29,287 nt of DNA, from NCBI GenBank assembly GCA_008931825.1, contig QXVZ01024123.1, positions 1 through 29,287 on the forward strand, written 5' to 3'. Every line of letters starts with the position of its first letter. Position 1 is the first letter of the stretch. Source of the DNA: Phallusia fumigata. Taxonomy: Eukaryota; Chordata; Ascidiacea; Phlebobranchia; Ascidiidae. The translations under genes and the position numbers were made by a program. Below, piece by piece: positions 1-10,297 of the stretch. Under the pieces are notes generated by a model. The model searched no databases. It was not told where the DNA came from and worked only from the letters and a program-made list of their open reading frames with translations.

Positions 1-1347
1 TACATGTACAGCATTGCTGGTTTTGACATAAGCATCCATCTTTTTTTCAGCAGGGAACTGTCCTAGATACTACAAACAATGTTACAAAAAAGTGCTAGTT
101 TACAGGTATTATTCAATTTTTACTTAATTATTTCATTTACCTACAAAAGCAACAACAACAATATAAAAAGGTACAAAAAGTTAACTTTATTACTTAAAGA
201 GGATGAAAAAAGTGTTTGCTATTTTGCTGCCAAAGTATAAAATAGGAACTGGGTTTAATGCATTAAAATCATCGTAAATAAACTTTAAATGGTGTTAGTA
301 AAACTTTGCAAATTATGGAAATCATGTTCACAACAAATGTGGTTACAGTCTAAACTTCATCTCAAGCAACTTACAAGCAACTCTAAATCAAAATCGAAGT
401 TGTATGGTTATTGCAATGTCTACACTCAGAAGAACCCAGTTGCAGATAATCTAAAATTTAAACACAAAAGACCATTGACATTGTGCGTGTCAAAAGGAAA
501 ATTCGCACAAGATGAGAAACAAATCAAACTTAGGGCAAGCTTAACAGGAAACCAGTTATGTATTTCAACAACCGATTAAAACCGCTAAATGATAAAATGT
601 AACTACTTCAACAAAACATTGAAAGACCATTAACACATACAACGGCACAATTAATAAAAACAGTTTGAATTTTATTCACAACTGAAGAATTTCTCTTTTG
701 TCACGCCAAAAAAATTGGGAAAGTCCCCAAATTACTGAAACAATAAGAATTCACAAAATTTTTGTTTAAAGGCGTTTTAACTAGTTGCTAAAATAGCTAG
801 GTGGTTGAAAGTAAATCAAAAGATGTTACAATTTTAGTCTTACGTCATTTTCGATTCCGGACTCTTAAACAATATATTGGTTGAAATAAAGTAAAACGTA
901 TTTATGGTGCTTTTAGACATCCCACTAAATAACAAACGCGTCCAAATATGATTACAGATATTCGTACAACAGATGAATTTTTAATAAATAGCTAAATAAA
1001 ACGTTTTTTTAGTTGTAATTACATATATTTGGAATCAAAAAATGCTAGAAAATATTTGTTCAAAAACTACAATGGTTACGTCAAATTACCATACTGTAGT
1101 CATGGTAACGCCATCGGCTGCCACAAAATTTGTTTAAACTTTTACATTTTATGATAAATTTGGAATTCTACTGTACAAGTTAAATTTTGTTGCAACGAAA
1201 CACACACAGAACCAGGACTTCATTAGTTGTACGAACTATTGTTAGCTGAAGTGATTGATTTGGTCTTTGTGCTTGCATTCGATTGCATTTAAACATTATA
1301 CAGTCCTGGTTTTCTGGAGTGATACTATATTAGTAAAACATTATAAA
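1..1347. other. Upstream region without a supportable gene
   Basis: A+T-rich sequence left of DNAL1. A 96-codon open frame at 289-579 (+) is rich in Lys, Ser and Gln, matches nothing I recognise and has no splice context, so I do not call it a gene. There are AATAAA-type signals on the plus strand near 653-658 and on the minus strand (TTTATT on plus) near 186-191 and 671-676. Part of this stretch could therefore be the 3' untranslated end of a neighbouring gene outside the window. The last few hundred bases should hold the DNAL1 promoter; no TATA box or other element stands out. Confidence 0.5.
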
Positions 1348-2988
1348 ATGGTACGTGTGAATATTTTGGTTTATACATGACAATTTAAATGAATTATAAA
1401 TTCTTAGCTTTTACCTAGACCAATAAAATACTAATTTGATTTTTGTTCTTTCATTACAGTCAAAAGGGACAAGCATAAAAGAAGCCCTTTCCAAATGGGT
1501 AAGTTTGGTTGATATCCAATATCCTGTATCTTGATTACCAAAACATACTCATCTTGAAACTTTTATATGTCATCACAGGAAGAAAAAAATGGTGACAAAG
1601 CGGCAGAATCTAAAGTTGTCAAACTTTATCATCAAATGCCCCCAATTGAAAAAATGGATGCCTCATTATCAACACTTTGCCATTGCGAGTAAATAACTAA
1701 AACCACAAAATGCATTGATCAGTCACTTAAGGTTTTTTTTCAACTTTAATCATTTGAATGAAAAAGTTTTAACAGTACACCACTTTAAATTGGTTCAGAT
1801 ATTATGTTTTTACTGTGATGTATTTATTGCAGGAAGTTGTGTCTTTCCACAAACTGCATTGAGAAAGTGGCAAACCTCAATGGATTGAGTATGTGACGTT
1901 TTTAATGCTATTAACAAATTACCTGATTATTTTAAAATGCAACATTATTTGCAGAAAATTTAAAAATACTGTCACTCGGAAGAAACAACATCAAGAATCT
2001 TAATGGCTTGGTAAGTTGTCATAAATATGTGTCATGGTGCCATTAGATCATTGTACATTACTTAGTTCCTGTGACAATTGTTAATTAACCTTAATTTATA
2101 GCAACCTACTGTTTTTCCGTGGCTAATTCAATTTAAAAATAGTTTAGAGATTTAGAAGTCCTAAAGTTTAAATGGCCATGAAATTAAACTTAAGTAGTTG
2201 TTAATATTTGATTTGGAATTTATTTCTGTGATCAGGAAGCAGTTGGGGAGACATTGGAAGAACTATGGATTTCATATAACCAGGTTGAAAAACTAAAGGG
2301 AATACATGTACTAAAAAAATTGAAGGTTTGACACTACAAATACATTGTCTTGTCTCAAAGGGGACTACAAATTCTTTTTGTTTGTTTTTTCTATGTAGGT
2401 TTTGTTGATGAGTAACAATCTAGTTAAGGACTGGGGTGAATTTTCAAAGCTGCAGGAGCTTGGAATGTTGGTGGAACTCCTCTTTGTCGGTAAAAAGAAC
2501 ATTAAAGCTAACAGACATGACAGGCAAAGACTGAAACACTTGCCCTTTCTTATAAATTAAGGGTTTGATCCTTCAGTCTTCTCAAGCCAAGTTTTTAAAA
2601 TGTGTTTCCTTTCCGGCATGTGCATCCACTAAATCTAGTAGAAAAAACTTATCTTTAGTAAAAAAATTGTTTTGAACTTAAAATCTTCTGGGAAATCACC
2701 AATAGCATTGTTCTGCCACAAGATGTAGACTTTATGGCAGTGTGTCTTTTTTATGCATACATTTTGTCAGTGCTCTGCCAGCTTGTATAAACCTTCAACT
2801 TACAAAAAGCCACAACGATAATTAAACCAATATTTCCCAAATGTGTCACTTTTCATTGTGCAGGTAACCCACTGGAGGAAAAAGAAGGAGCTGACTGGCA
2901 AGATAAAGTCACTGACAGGTTAAAGGGCCTAAAAAAACTAGATGGAACACCAATTATCAAGAATGAAGAGGATGAAGACGAAAGTTAG
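1348..2988 (+). CDS. DNAL1: Axonemal dynein light chain 1 (outer-arm LC1, leucine-rich repeat)
   Basis: This gene encodes the leucine-rich-repeat light chain (Chlamydomonas LC1) that binds the motor domain of an outer-arm dynein heavy chain and tunes ciliary beating. Eight coding exons join in frame: 1348-1350, 1460-1498, 1579-1688, 1833-1888, 1955-2010, 2236-2325, 2399-2489 and 2864-2988, giving 189 residues against about 190 in vertebrates. Diagnostic stretches are the N-terminal [11 protein letters not shown], then [60 protein letters not shown] and [12 protein letters not shown], ending in an acidic tail. The LRR solenoid covers roughly residues 45-155. All introns are GT-AG. The first coding exon carries only the ATG. 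A possible acceptor AG lies 14 bases upstream of the start. The identification rests on near-continuous similarity to the animal family. Confidence 0.95.
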
Positions 2989-3394
2989 ACCATCATTGCG
3001 TTGTTGGTCAAAGTTGTAACTCGTGTTGTTTTCTTTTTCTCACTTTTCATGTTTGTTCATAAAATGCAAAATGTGAATTGCATTTAGCCATGTAAGCATA
3101 TACGGACAAGAAATTTATTAGCATGTTTTGGTCTATCGGTATTGAACAAACATGATAGCTGTATCAAAAAAACTAGAAGGGTGGCTTACCATATGGGGGG
3201 GGGCTATATACACTATTACCCGATATTAAAAAAGGATATATTCCCCACATTATATTACATTGGGCCTTATAGTTACCTGTGCTGTTTATGACATGATTGT
3301 TTCTACTGGCAGAAACGCATGGATCTCCACACATGCAAAGTTCTACATATTGCGTTTTTCTGAAAACATGTCCAGGCTATAGATATAAACAAAA

Positions 3395-3583
3395 CAATCA
3401 GTAGTTAATTATTGCACCACAATGACATGTTATACAGCTCATCCAGTTCTGAGATTGTTTAACTATTTGCCCCATTTTAGGGGGCGAATGGGATAACTAC
3501 TGGGGCTATAGGGTAAAACACATCAAATATTGCACCACAATGACATGTGATACAAATGTCCAAATTTCATCCAATTCGGAGAT

Positions 3584-3622
<39 letters not shown>

Positions 3623-3790
3623 AACTGCTGGGGCTATAAGGTAAAAAACGTTAATTATTGCACCACAATAACATGTTATACAAACTGTCAAAATTTCAGC
3701 TAATTTGGACATTTTTTAGTAATTTAACCCATTTTAGGGGGCTAGTGGGATAACCGCTGGGGGCTAAAAATGTAGCAATCGATACATCAA
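3395..3790 (+). repeat. Degenerate ~120-bp tandem repeat
   Basis: At least three diverged units are visible. The phrase ATTGCACCACAATGACATGT recurs at about 3411, 3531 and 3655 (third copy with one change). It is followed each time by a run resembling 'ATACA...TCCAATTC.GAGAT' and preceded by 'GGGGCTATAGGGTAAAA'. The phrase CCCATTTTAGGGGG recurs near 3471 and 3728. The spacing of 120-125 bases gives the period. The G-homopolymer sits inside the second unit, where the other units have a different sequence, so it looks like an expansion within the array. Confidence 0.75.
3584..3621 (+). repeat. Homopolymer run of 38 G
   Basis: An uninterrupted (dG)38 tract within the tandem repeat. Such a tract could form G-quadruplexes and is highly unstable in length. 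The written length may not be exact, because polymerases and assemblers handle such runs badly. A shorter run of nine or ten G at about 3195-3204 begins the same region. Confidence 0.9.
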
Positions 3791-4454
3791 AATGGCCCAA
3801 ACTAAATGTATTAAAATTTCATCCCAGAGATTGTTTAAAATTGTATCCACCAGAGGAAACCACAAAACAACCACTAGGGCCTCATGCTCAATAAGTTGTT
3901 AATAAGCCAGACTTGAACCACCGACCACTGAACTTCCATTCAACTTGGAAGTGGTCTATAGTCCATGACTTCAATTTCACTTATGTAACCATATGATCAC
4001 AGAAACTTTTCGTTTGTGGTGTTCGCAAGCATGCAAAACGTTTGAAAACCACGGGGGCTATGGGGTCAAATGAAACATATGGCACAACTTCGTCGTCATA
4101 TCTAACAGCTGTAAAAGTTTCATCCAAATCCACCAAACATTGCATGGCAAAACGACATGGACAAGCTCGGGGTAGAAAAAAACAAACCAAGTGAATACAA
4201 TGTGTTCCCTTCAGCAAGGGGACCCACAATAAAATGCAGGGCAAATAACCTTTGTACAGTAATACACTGATAAAAAACAAATGTACCATTCGGTTTTTGC
4301 AAAATCACTGAACAAAAGTTCAGCCCTTGAGTTACCTAGCCTTCTCTATGAGTTTAAGGCCCCTGTTTAAGATGGTGACATTGGCCATGGCAGTTACTTC
4401 AATAAGACATGAGAAGTGAGAAGCAAAAACACATGAGATAATCATTTTTTTGCA

Positions 4455-4460
4455 TTTATT
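4455..4460 (-). terminator. Polyadenylation signal AATAAA of WDR36
   Basis: TTTATT on the plus strand reads AATAAA on the minus strand, about 20 bases past the WDR36 stop codon. This predicts a very short 3' untranslated region. Confidence 0.6.
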
Positions 4461-4480
4461 TGGAAACCAATTTGACATCG

Positions 4481-7048
4481 TTATAGCACTGCAGTTTTAA
4501 TATAATTTACTACACTTAAATTTTGGCTAACAAGTCCAGTGAATTTCAATTTGGCCTCCTCCACCATCGTTAGGACTCTTTGCACACAAACCAGCACATT
4601 ATCATCCAAGGAAATTGCTTCGGCATGCTGTTTTAATAACAGTCCTAGGTATGCATTTACAACTTCAAAATTCTTCTTTTTTTCCAACTCAGCTTCCAAG
4701 AATTTTAGAAAGATGAGAACATGTTCACAAGATCCATGCCAGTCTATTAGATTTTGCATCTCAAAATCAACAGTTGAAGGCTGCAGTTTTTCCATAAATG
4801 CAAAAACTGCTTCACTGTCTATAAGATTTTTGTCAAAGTTTTCAAGAATTTCAACAAACTTTGAATTTAACATCTTGGCTTCTAGTGCAGTGGAATCACT
4901 AATCTTTGGCTCTGTAACATCACACGATGCCAACGATGGCAGAAAGAAAGGAGCATTTTCAGGTGCCTTTGGAGGTGCAATAGGTTTATTACGTGCACGG
5001 ATGACATCACTTGCAATTAAACCTTGCCATTTGGAATCAGGCCAGTCAGAAAGACAAATAAGATCATCCATCTCGATAGCATTGCTGCTGACAGACAAAT
5101 TGTCATCAAGGGAATGCAATGAAATAGGATTTGATAGTGACATGTTTGTCCACAGGCAAATACCTGTTTCTTCTACATGAGATGTGGCTAACAGGTTACA
5201 GTTTGGTGATACAGCCAGGCTTGTAGCAATTGTTTCAACTGCAATGCGGTCAACAAGGCAGCCACTTGGCACATCCCAAATAAAAATATTACAATCATTG
5301 CTAGTGGTCAAAATCCATTTGCCATCAGAATTCCAACAGCAATCTATGATGGCTCCTGTATGCCCACTAAAGGAACGCACCAATTTTCGAGAGATAATAT
5401 CCATCACAATAAATGTAAAGTTGTCTAGAACAATTAAAATCATTCCGGTTTCACTATGAAAACGGACAAATGAGGGAGGATGGTCAATTTTAGAAACATC
5501 CAGAAGAACTTTTGATTTAAACTTCCAAAATTTAACTTCTTTGTGTGTGCCTACCGATACAGCGATTTGATTTAGTGAATCCACAGCAACCCCTGCAACA
5601 TTACTACAATGGGCTTTGGACTTTTCACATGCTTTGTCAATGAAACTACCCCTGTGGATCCCTGACTGTACATTGTGTACATCAACATGCCCTGTGCTGT
5701 GACCAATCACACAAAAATTACCACAGGATGTCAAGAAAACAGAACTCGCATGGTGTGTTTTTGTTTTTAATTTGTGGAAGTCTTTGACTCTAAACCGATC
5801 GTGGAGAATCTTGTGTGATCCCATTCGACCTCTAGGTATGTTCCAGGTTGTCACCACAGGGTGGCGATGGTGAAGAGCTACTGCACCATCCCACTGACCT
5901 TCACGGACATCATTCAAATGAAAGTCACAAATAGCAGGAAGAACTGTATTACGGTACATGGCCTTTCCCAGGGGCTTGTCTGCAGACACATGTTCACATG
6001 AAAACCTTCGCACAGTTGAATCACAACCAGCTGAAATAATTGATGTGTCATTGTAAAATGCTACTTTTGTTGAAGGGCCTGCATGTCCAGATCTTTCGCG
6101 TAGCAGCCTGCCAGCTGAACTTCCTTTGTCAAATGCCCACATTTTTAAAGCATTGTCTGATGAGTTTGACAACAGCAGGGGTTGACTGGGTAAAAAGGTC
6201 AACGCCCCCACAGCTTTGGTGTGTGCATGTTCAATAATACCAATGGAGACTTTTTCAGCCAGGTCCCACAAGCATATGTGACCCATAACAGTACCAGTTG
6301 CCATCTGTTCATGACCATCCATTCTGAAACTAATGCTTGTGATTGAACCATACTCACTGTGAAGTTTCATAATGGTAATGTCATACCGCAAGTTAAATAA
6401 TGCAATTTCTCCATTTTCAGTTCCTATACCAATCACATCAACAGCAGTGCTTTGTTGTAATGCTGTAATAGCCCTGCCTTTCCAGTGGTCGAATTCCGCA
6501 AGTAGTTTGCCCTTTGCAATATTCCATAAATGAAGGATGCCATTGTCACTGCCAAAGACCACCTTATTAATATATGTACTTGGGTGCAACAAGGTTGATA
6601 TTTGGAAGCTTTTGTCGAGATCAAGGCTTACATATAGCTCTCCACTATTAATATGCCAGACTTTTACATTGCTAGAAACATCCACTGAAATCAAGTGTTT
6701 TCCAAATGGCAGAAGTAAGTGTATTTCACACTCATGGCCTTCCAACACTCGAACAACTTGTCGACTTGCTTTGTATATGTAAATGGCATTTTCACATCCG
6801 GTGTAAATGTAGAAGGAGTCAGCAGCAATACATGTAATAGTGGAAGGACAGGGATTGCTGATTTGGCATAACCCCAGCTTGTCACAGTTGTATGACTTAA
6901 AGGAACTTCCAACTGCCACAATCACATAATGCTTTGCATGGGTTTTGTGAAACCTAGTCACATGACCAAGATGTGACGATATTAACCCAAGGGTTTTGTA
7001 CTTTTTAAATATTTTGCTATTGTCGCTTTGATTTTTTAATTTAGCCAT
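4481..7048 (-). CDS. WDR36: WD repeat protein 36 / UTP21, small-subunit processome
   Basis: This 855-residue protein is encoded by one uninterrupted exon. WDR36/Utp21 is a nucleolar U3 snoRNP (UTP-B) component required for processing of 18S rRNA. The N-terminal three quarters (about residues 30-640) form two WD40 propellers; WD-type repeats are readable, for example GHECEIHLLLPFGKHLISVD, ATGTVMGHICLWDL, SAGCDSTVRRF, and GHTGAIIDCCWNSDGKWILT followed by IFIWDV. The C-terminal Utp21 domain (about 660-855) starts with PPKAPENAPFFLPSL and ends in a helical segment with FLKFLEAELEKKKNFEVVNAYL. The length is slightly below the roughly 900-950 residues of vertebrate WDR36. The start follows a 3' splice-like CAG located 15 bases upstream. 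The start codon faces LETM1 head to head across about 1.2 kb. The lack of introns contrasts with DNAL1, POLR3F, WASHC5 and ANKS3. Confidence 0.95.
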   Translation of the reverse strand: MAKLKNQSDNSKIFKKYKTLGLISSHLGHVTRFHKTHAKHYVIVAVGSSFKSYNCDKLGLCQISNPCPSTITCIAADSFYIYTGCENAIYIYKASRQVVRVLEGHECEIHLLLPFGKHLISVDVSSNVKVWHINSGELYVSLDLDKSFQISTLLHPSTYINKVVFGSDNGILHLWNIAKGKLLAEFDHWKGRAITALQQSTAVDVIGIGTENGEIALFNLRYDITIMKLHSEYGSITSISFRMDGHEQMATGTVMGHICLWDLAEKVSIGIIEHAHTKAVGALTFLPSQPLLLSNSSDNALKMWAFDKGSSAGRLLRERSGHAGPSTKVAFYNDTSIISAGCDSTVRRFSCEHVSADKPLGKAMYRNTVLPAICDFHLNDVREGQWDGAVALHHRHPVVTTWNIPRGRMGSHKILHDRFRVKDFHKLKTKTHHASSVFLTSCGNFCVIGHSTGHVDVHNVQSGIHRGSFIDKACEKSKAHCSNVAGVAVDSLNQIAVSVGTHKEVKFWKFKSKVLLDVSKIDHPPSFVRFHSETGMILIVLDNFTFIVMDIISRKLVRSFSGHTGAIIDCCWNSDGKWILTTSNDCNIFIWDVPSGCLVDRIAVETIATSLAVSPNCNLLATSHVEETGICLWTNMSLSNPISLHSLDDNLSVSSNAIEMDDLICLSDWPDSKWQGLIASDVIRARNKPIAPPKAPENAPFFLPSLASCDVTEPKISDSTALEAKMLNSKFVEILENFDKNLIDSEAVFAFMEKLQPSTVDFEMQNLIDWHGSCEHVLIFLKFLEAELEKKKNFEVVNAYLGLLLKQHAEAISLDDNVLVCVQRVLTMVEEAKLKFTGLVSQNLSVVNYIKTAVL

Positions 7049-7184
7049 TGTTTATCAATCCAACTGCAAGTAGTTAAAACAGTGTCAAGTCATTTTATCC
7101 ACAATATTCATGTAAAAAAATGTACTTGTACATGTTTATAATAGTATGTAATGGTATGTTTTAAACTGTTTTTTTTTTCAGTCA

Positions 7185-7256
7185 AACAGTAAGGGTCGTA
7201 GAAAAATTTTGGAAATTAAAAGGGTTCGCTAAGCAAAAAGTTTGGAAAGCGCTGAC
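7185..7256 (-). mobile_element. Possible hAT-like terminal fragment
   Basis: Read on the minus strand this piece runs GTCAGCGCTTTCCAAACTTT, continuing to GCGAACCCTTT and CTACGACCC. That resembles the CAG.G.TT.CCAAAC termini of animal hAT elements and their MITEs. I see no transposase and no clear partner terminus or 8-bp target duplication, so this is a weak call. Confidence 0.3.
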
Positions 7257-7473
7257 CTATAATATTATGGTTTGTTTATAATTGTTTTACAGTTATGTAC
7301 TAGGGGGTCGGTTCAGAAACCAAAACCTAATATGAGACACTGATATTTCAAAGACAAGTTTACATGTAAACAGAATAAATTAGACCCAAAGTAAATACTG
7401 TGTTGAGATTAAACACATTACAAAAGGCAACATGCAAATTCATACAGTACTGAGGTAACAAGCTATTAAAACA

Positions 7474-7556
7474 CTTAGCTAACACAATGGATAAGGCTTT
7501 TGTACTGGAAATACTGCATGCAGTATAGTGCTTTCAAAAGCTCGAGGTCTGCTTGG
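7474..7556 (+). repeat. tRNA-like sequence (possible SINE head or tRNA pseudogene)
   Basis: The stretch TTAGCTAACACAATGGATAA at about 7475 resembles a Pol III A box (TRGCNNANNNGG). About 40 bases later AAAAGCTCGAGGTCTGC resembles a B box (GWTCRANNC), with a self-complementary ACTGCATGCAGT between them where an anticodon arm could sit. The acceptor stem does not pair convincingly, so it is not called as a working tRNA. Confidence 0.3.
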
Positions 7557-8239
7557 TACTGTTGTGGGTAATGCATTTACATAGGACAAAGTCGTACTCG
7601 TAAATACCGTGTTACCTTGCATTATCTGCAGTATTTGCAGAACCAAGCGCACCTGCAGTTTTCGCAGGAACCACATACAGCATTCAAAGACACAAAACAA
7701 CGAAGTGTGGTGACCACCTTTAAATTATCAACTATTAAACCCAGACGAACACAGCATATTCGCAAAATTTTAGCATCATCTCCCGAAATTCACGTGTGTA
7801 GTGGTCACTTGGTGTCGCATTTTAACAAATTGAAAGATAAATATTTATGATCTACATTGACATAAAGCAACACAGACATTACGTGCAATCTTTTTTGCAA
7901 AAATTTTTTTGTGGTAATTGCTTTCAGGATAATGCTAATATTGTTTATTTTCTTGATATTCAGTTTAGTGCTGAGGTAATGTGTAAGCAAACAAGTATAC
8001 GTAACTCTTGTGCAAATTACAGCTGTCCCAAAGACTGTTTCTGCATTGTTACAACATATGGCTTTGTGTTTTTGTAGCTTTGGATGCAGTCGACCTCTGC
8101 TCTCCGACATGTAACGTAGATGTGTAAATTCCCTATGCCATTTTTCATGCAATTTAATATAGATAATCAAAACAGAGGTTCCCAATTGTACATTTTGTGT
8201 TTTTAATGTTACAGGCAACAGCATCATTACATCGTCAGC

Positions 8240-10297
8240 ATGTTTAGGAAAAGAAGCAGTTTTGCAACCCTTGAAAGAAGTTGGAGATATTCACGTCCAA
8301 CTCAGCTACAGCCAAGGGCCTTTGTACATCATACCACATATTCACTGTTTACTGAAAATTATTGGACAAATCCTCAAACTAAAAATGTTATTTTTCGGAG
8401 TACACCTACAGCTGCAAAAGAGAGCCTTCTTATTTACCAGCACCAAACACTCCGGTGGTATCGCTGCTCTCGTGTAAATTACGACAAATCAAAAGTTGAG
8501 GATTCTTTAAAAGTAAAGAAAAAACAGAAACAAAATGAGGCTGCTACATCTCCAAAGGTTGAGGTTAAAGAAGAAAAACCCATTGTGGAAGTTAAACCAT
8601 CAATTTGGGTTCGATTTGTAAATGAATTGAAACACTATTACCATGGTTTTCGTCTGTTAGCTTTGGATGTGAGGGTTGCCTCAAGGACTGTATGGAAAAT
8701 ACTAAATGGGAAAACTGTAATTCGCCGAGAGCGAAATCAGTTTCGCAGAGCTTTGTCAGACATTTTTCGCCTGGCACCGTTTTCAATATTTATCATTATT
8801 CCCTTTGCTGAATTTGCACTTCCTATCGCTGTAAAACTTTTTCCGAATCTACTACCTTCAACTTTTGAAACATCATCCACAAAAGATCAACGACTCAGGA
8901 AAGAACTGAAAGTAAAACTACAAATGGCCAAGTTTCTTCAGGACACTGTGGAAGACACGGCAATTCGTACTAAAAAGTCATCTAAGAAGAATGAAGCTGC
9001 ACAGAACTTTATCAACTTCTTTCACAAATGCAGGGATGAAAATGCAATGCCTACAAATGAAGATATCCTAAAACATGCAAAACTATTTGAGGATCAGATC
9101 ACTTTGGACAAAATGCCAAGACAGCAGTTAATTGCGCTATGTAGACTGCTTAAAGTCCCTGCTGTTGGAACTAATGAACTTCTGCGCTTTTTGTTACAAA
9201 TGAAACTGCAACAGCTTCATAGGGATGATCTCCTCATACAGGAGGAAGGTATTGACAGTTTGACCACTTCTGAGTTAGTCACCGCATCACAAGCAAGGGG
9301 TATGAGAGCACTTGGTATGCCAAGAAGCAGACTTAAGCTGCAACTGTCAGAATGGATTGACTTGCACTTAAATCATGATGTACCCAGTTCACTGCTGCTT
9401 TTAAGTCGAGTTCTTTACCTGTCTGAAACAGTTCCTGTTGAGGCAAAACTGAAAGAGGCCATTTCTTCATTGCCGGAAACTGTGGCTGGGGAAGCAGAAG
9501 TTCGAGCTGCTGAGATAAACCTTGAACGTGTTGACAATGTTGCTCGGTATAAGGCAGCAGTGGCTGAGGAAAAGGCGCAAGCAGATGAAACTAAGGAAAC
9601 AGAAAAAGCATCACCACCCAAGACTGAAACTCCACCTGTAGAAGAACCTGTAAAAGCTGAAGAGCTTTTGGTGGATACGGCGCCAGTTGTGGTTGATAAG
9701 GCAAAAGTTATATGTGATGATGAAAACAAACTTACCTATCATGACATTGATGCAATAGAAGATGCCATGGATAAAATCAGTGACCACAAAGAGGAAATTG
9801 ACACTGTTAAATCAGAGTTGAAAGACCTACGAGAGGACCACCAAGAATTCAAAACAGATGTTGATTCTTTGACCGAGGAGTTAAAAACATCCCAAGATGA
9901 AGTTGTCCAAAAGGATGCCAAGACAAGCAAACGGTTGCATAACAGGATAGCTAAAATGATAACCAAAATGGAAGACACATTAGCTGAGATGGAAGCAACT
10001 TCGGATGTTGGCAAGGAGTCTGAGAAGCAGAATGAGGTCTCTGTTCAACAAATGATAGTATTGATTAAGACTGTCAAGGACATCCCAGATGATAAACTTG
10101 CACAGGTTGTAAAGATCCTGGACACGAACAGTGATGGACATATCAATGTATCTGAAGCCAAGCAGATCTTTAAAGTGTTAAATGAGCAGGATGTGGAAGT
10201 AACTCAAGAACAGTTGCAACAAATTGTTCAACTGTTGCCCAATGCAGAGCCTGAAAAACAAGAAACTGATGCAATAAACAAGGAAAAAGTTGTTTGA
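8240..10297 (+). CDS. LETM1: LETM1, mitochondrial inner-membrane cation/proton exchange protein
   Basis: This 685-residue single-exon protein belongs to the LETM1/Mdm38 family of the mitochondrial inner membrane, which governs K+/H+ or Ca2+/H+ exchange and mitochondrial volume. The N-terminus is rich in Arg, Ser and Thr with few acids, as expected of a matrix-targeting sequence. The LETM core begins near residue 110 (IWVRFVNELKHYYHGFRLLA) and continues ILNGKTVIRRERNQFRRALS. One membrane span covers about 177-200 (APFSIFIIIPFAEFALPIAV, then KLFPNLLPSTFE). The ribosome-binding-like region extends to about 390. An acidic Lys/Glu-rich linker and coiled coil occupy about 430-600. A canonical EF-hand loop DTNSDGHINVSE starts at about residue 628. 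The length is close to the ~740 of human LETM1. A 3' splice-like TTACAG ends 25 bases before the ATG. Confidence 0.95.
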   Translation: MFRKRSSFATLERSWRYSRPTQLQPRAFVHHTTYSLFTENYWTNPQTKNVIFRSTPTAAKESLLIYQHQTLRWYRCSRVNYDKSKVEDSLKVKKKQKQNEAATSPKVEVKEEKPIVEVKPSIWVRFVNELKHYYHGFRLLALDVRVASRTVWKILNGKTVIRRERNQFRRALSDIFRLAPFSIFIIIPFAEFALPIAVKLFPNLLPSTFETSSTKDQRLRKELKVKLQMAKFLQDTVEDTAIRTKKSSKKNEAAQNFINFFHKCRDENAMPTNEDILKHAKLFEDQITLDKMPRQQLIALCRLLKVPAVGTNELLRFLLQMKLQQLHRDDLLIQEEGIDSLTTSELVTASQARGMRALGMPRSRLKLQLSEWIDLHLNHDVPSSLLLLSRVLYLSETVPVEAKLKEAISSLPETVAGEAEVRAAEINLERVDNVARYKAAVAEEKAQADETKETEKASPPKTETPPVEEPVKAEELLVDTAPVVVDKAKVICDDENKLTYHDIDAIEDAMDKISDHKEEIDTVKSELKDLREDHQEFKTDVDSLTEELKTSQDEVVQKDAKTSKRLHNRIAKMITKMEDTLAEMEATSDVGKESEKQNEVSVQQMIVLIKTVKDIPDDKLAQVVKILDTNSDGHINVSEAKQIFKVLNEQDVEVTQEQLQQIVQLLPNAEPEKQETDAINKEKVV

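Larger units (their letters stand above)
2989..4454. other. Repeat-rich intergenic region between DNAL1 and WDR36
   Basis: This gap between converging DNAL1 and WDR36 holds the DNAL1 3' end followed by low-complexity and repeated sequence from about 3180 onward: short G runs, a degenerate tandem array and a 38-base poly-G. Open frames here, including a poly-proline frame on the minus strand at 3506-3712, are products of the repeats and are not genes. Around 3900-3965 the minus strand contains a GGTTCAAGTCTGG string resembling a Pol III B box, next to a short hairpin (ACTTCC/GGAAGT). This could be a remnant of a tRNA-derived SINE. Confidence 0.6.
7049..8239. promoter_or_regulatory. Divergent intergenic region between WDR36 and LETM1
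   Basis: About 1.2 kb separates the two divergent start codons, so both promoters should lie here. The only clear signals are splice acceptor-like sites near each start: minus-strand CTTGCAG ending at 7064 for WDR36, and plus-strand TTTTTAATGTTACAG ending at 8214 for LETM1. Short open frames in the region (for example at 7617-7850 and 7805-8227) have no recognisable content. The piece around 7185-7255 resembles the terminal part of a hAT-type element, and 7474-7556 has tRNA-like promoter boxes; both are listed separately. Confidence 0.5.

Noticed and set aside
289-579. 96-codon open frame on plus
   Set aside because: Lys/Ser/Gln-rich, no recognisable motif, no promoter or splice support in an A+T-rich flank.
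793-860. tRNA gene suggested by 'TAGCTAGGTGG' and 'TTTTCGATTCCGG'
   Set aside because: Stems do not pair well enough for a tRNA; kept only as a weak hint of a SINE.
3506-3712. Minus-strand frame encoding a poly-proline run
   Set aside because: It is the translation of the poly-G tract inside a tandem repeat, not a protein.
4539-5180. 213-codon plus-strand frame
   Set aside because: Antisense shadow of the WDR36 coding sequence, which has clear homology.
7805-8227. 140-codon minus-strand frame upstream of LETM1
   Set aside because: Low-complexity A+T-driven content and no recognisable domain; it overlaps the LETM1 5' region.
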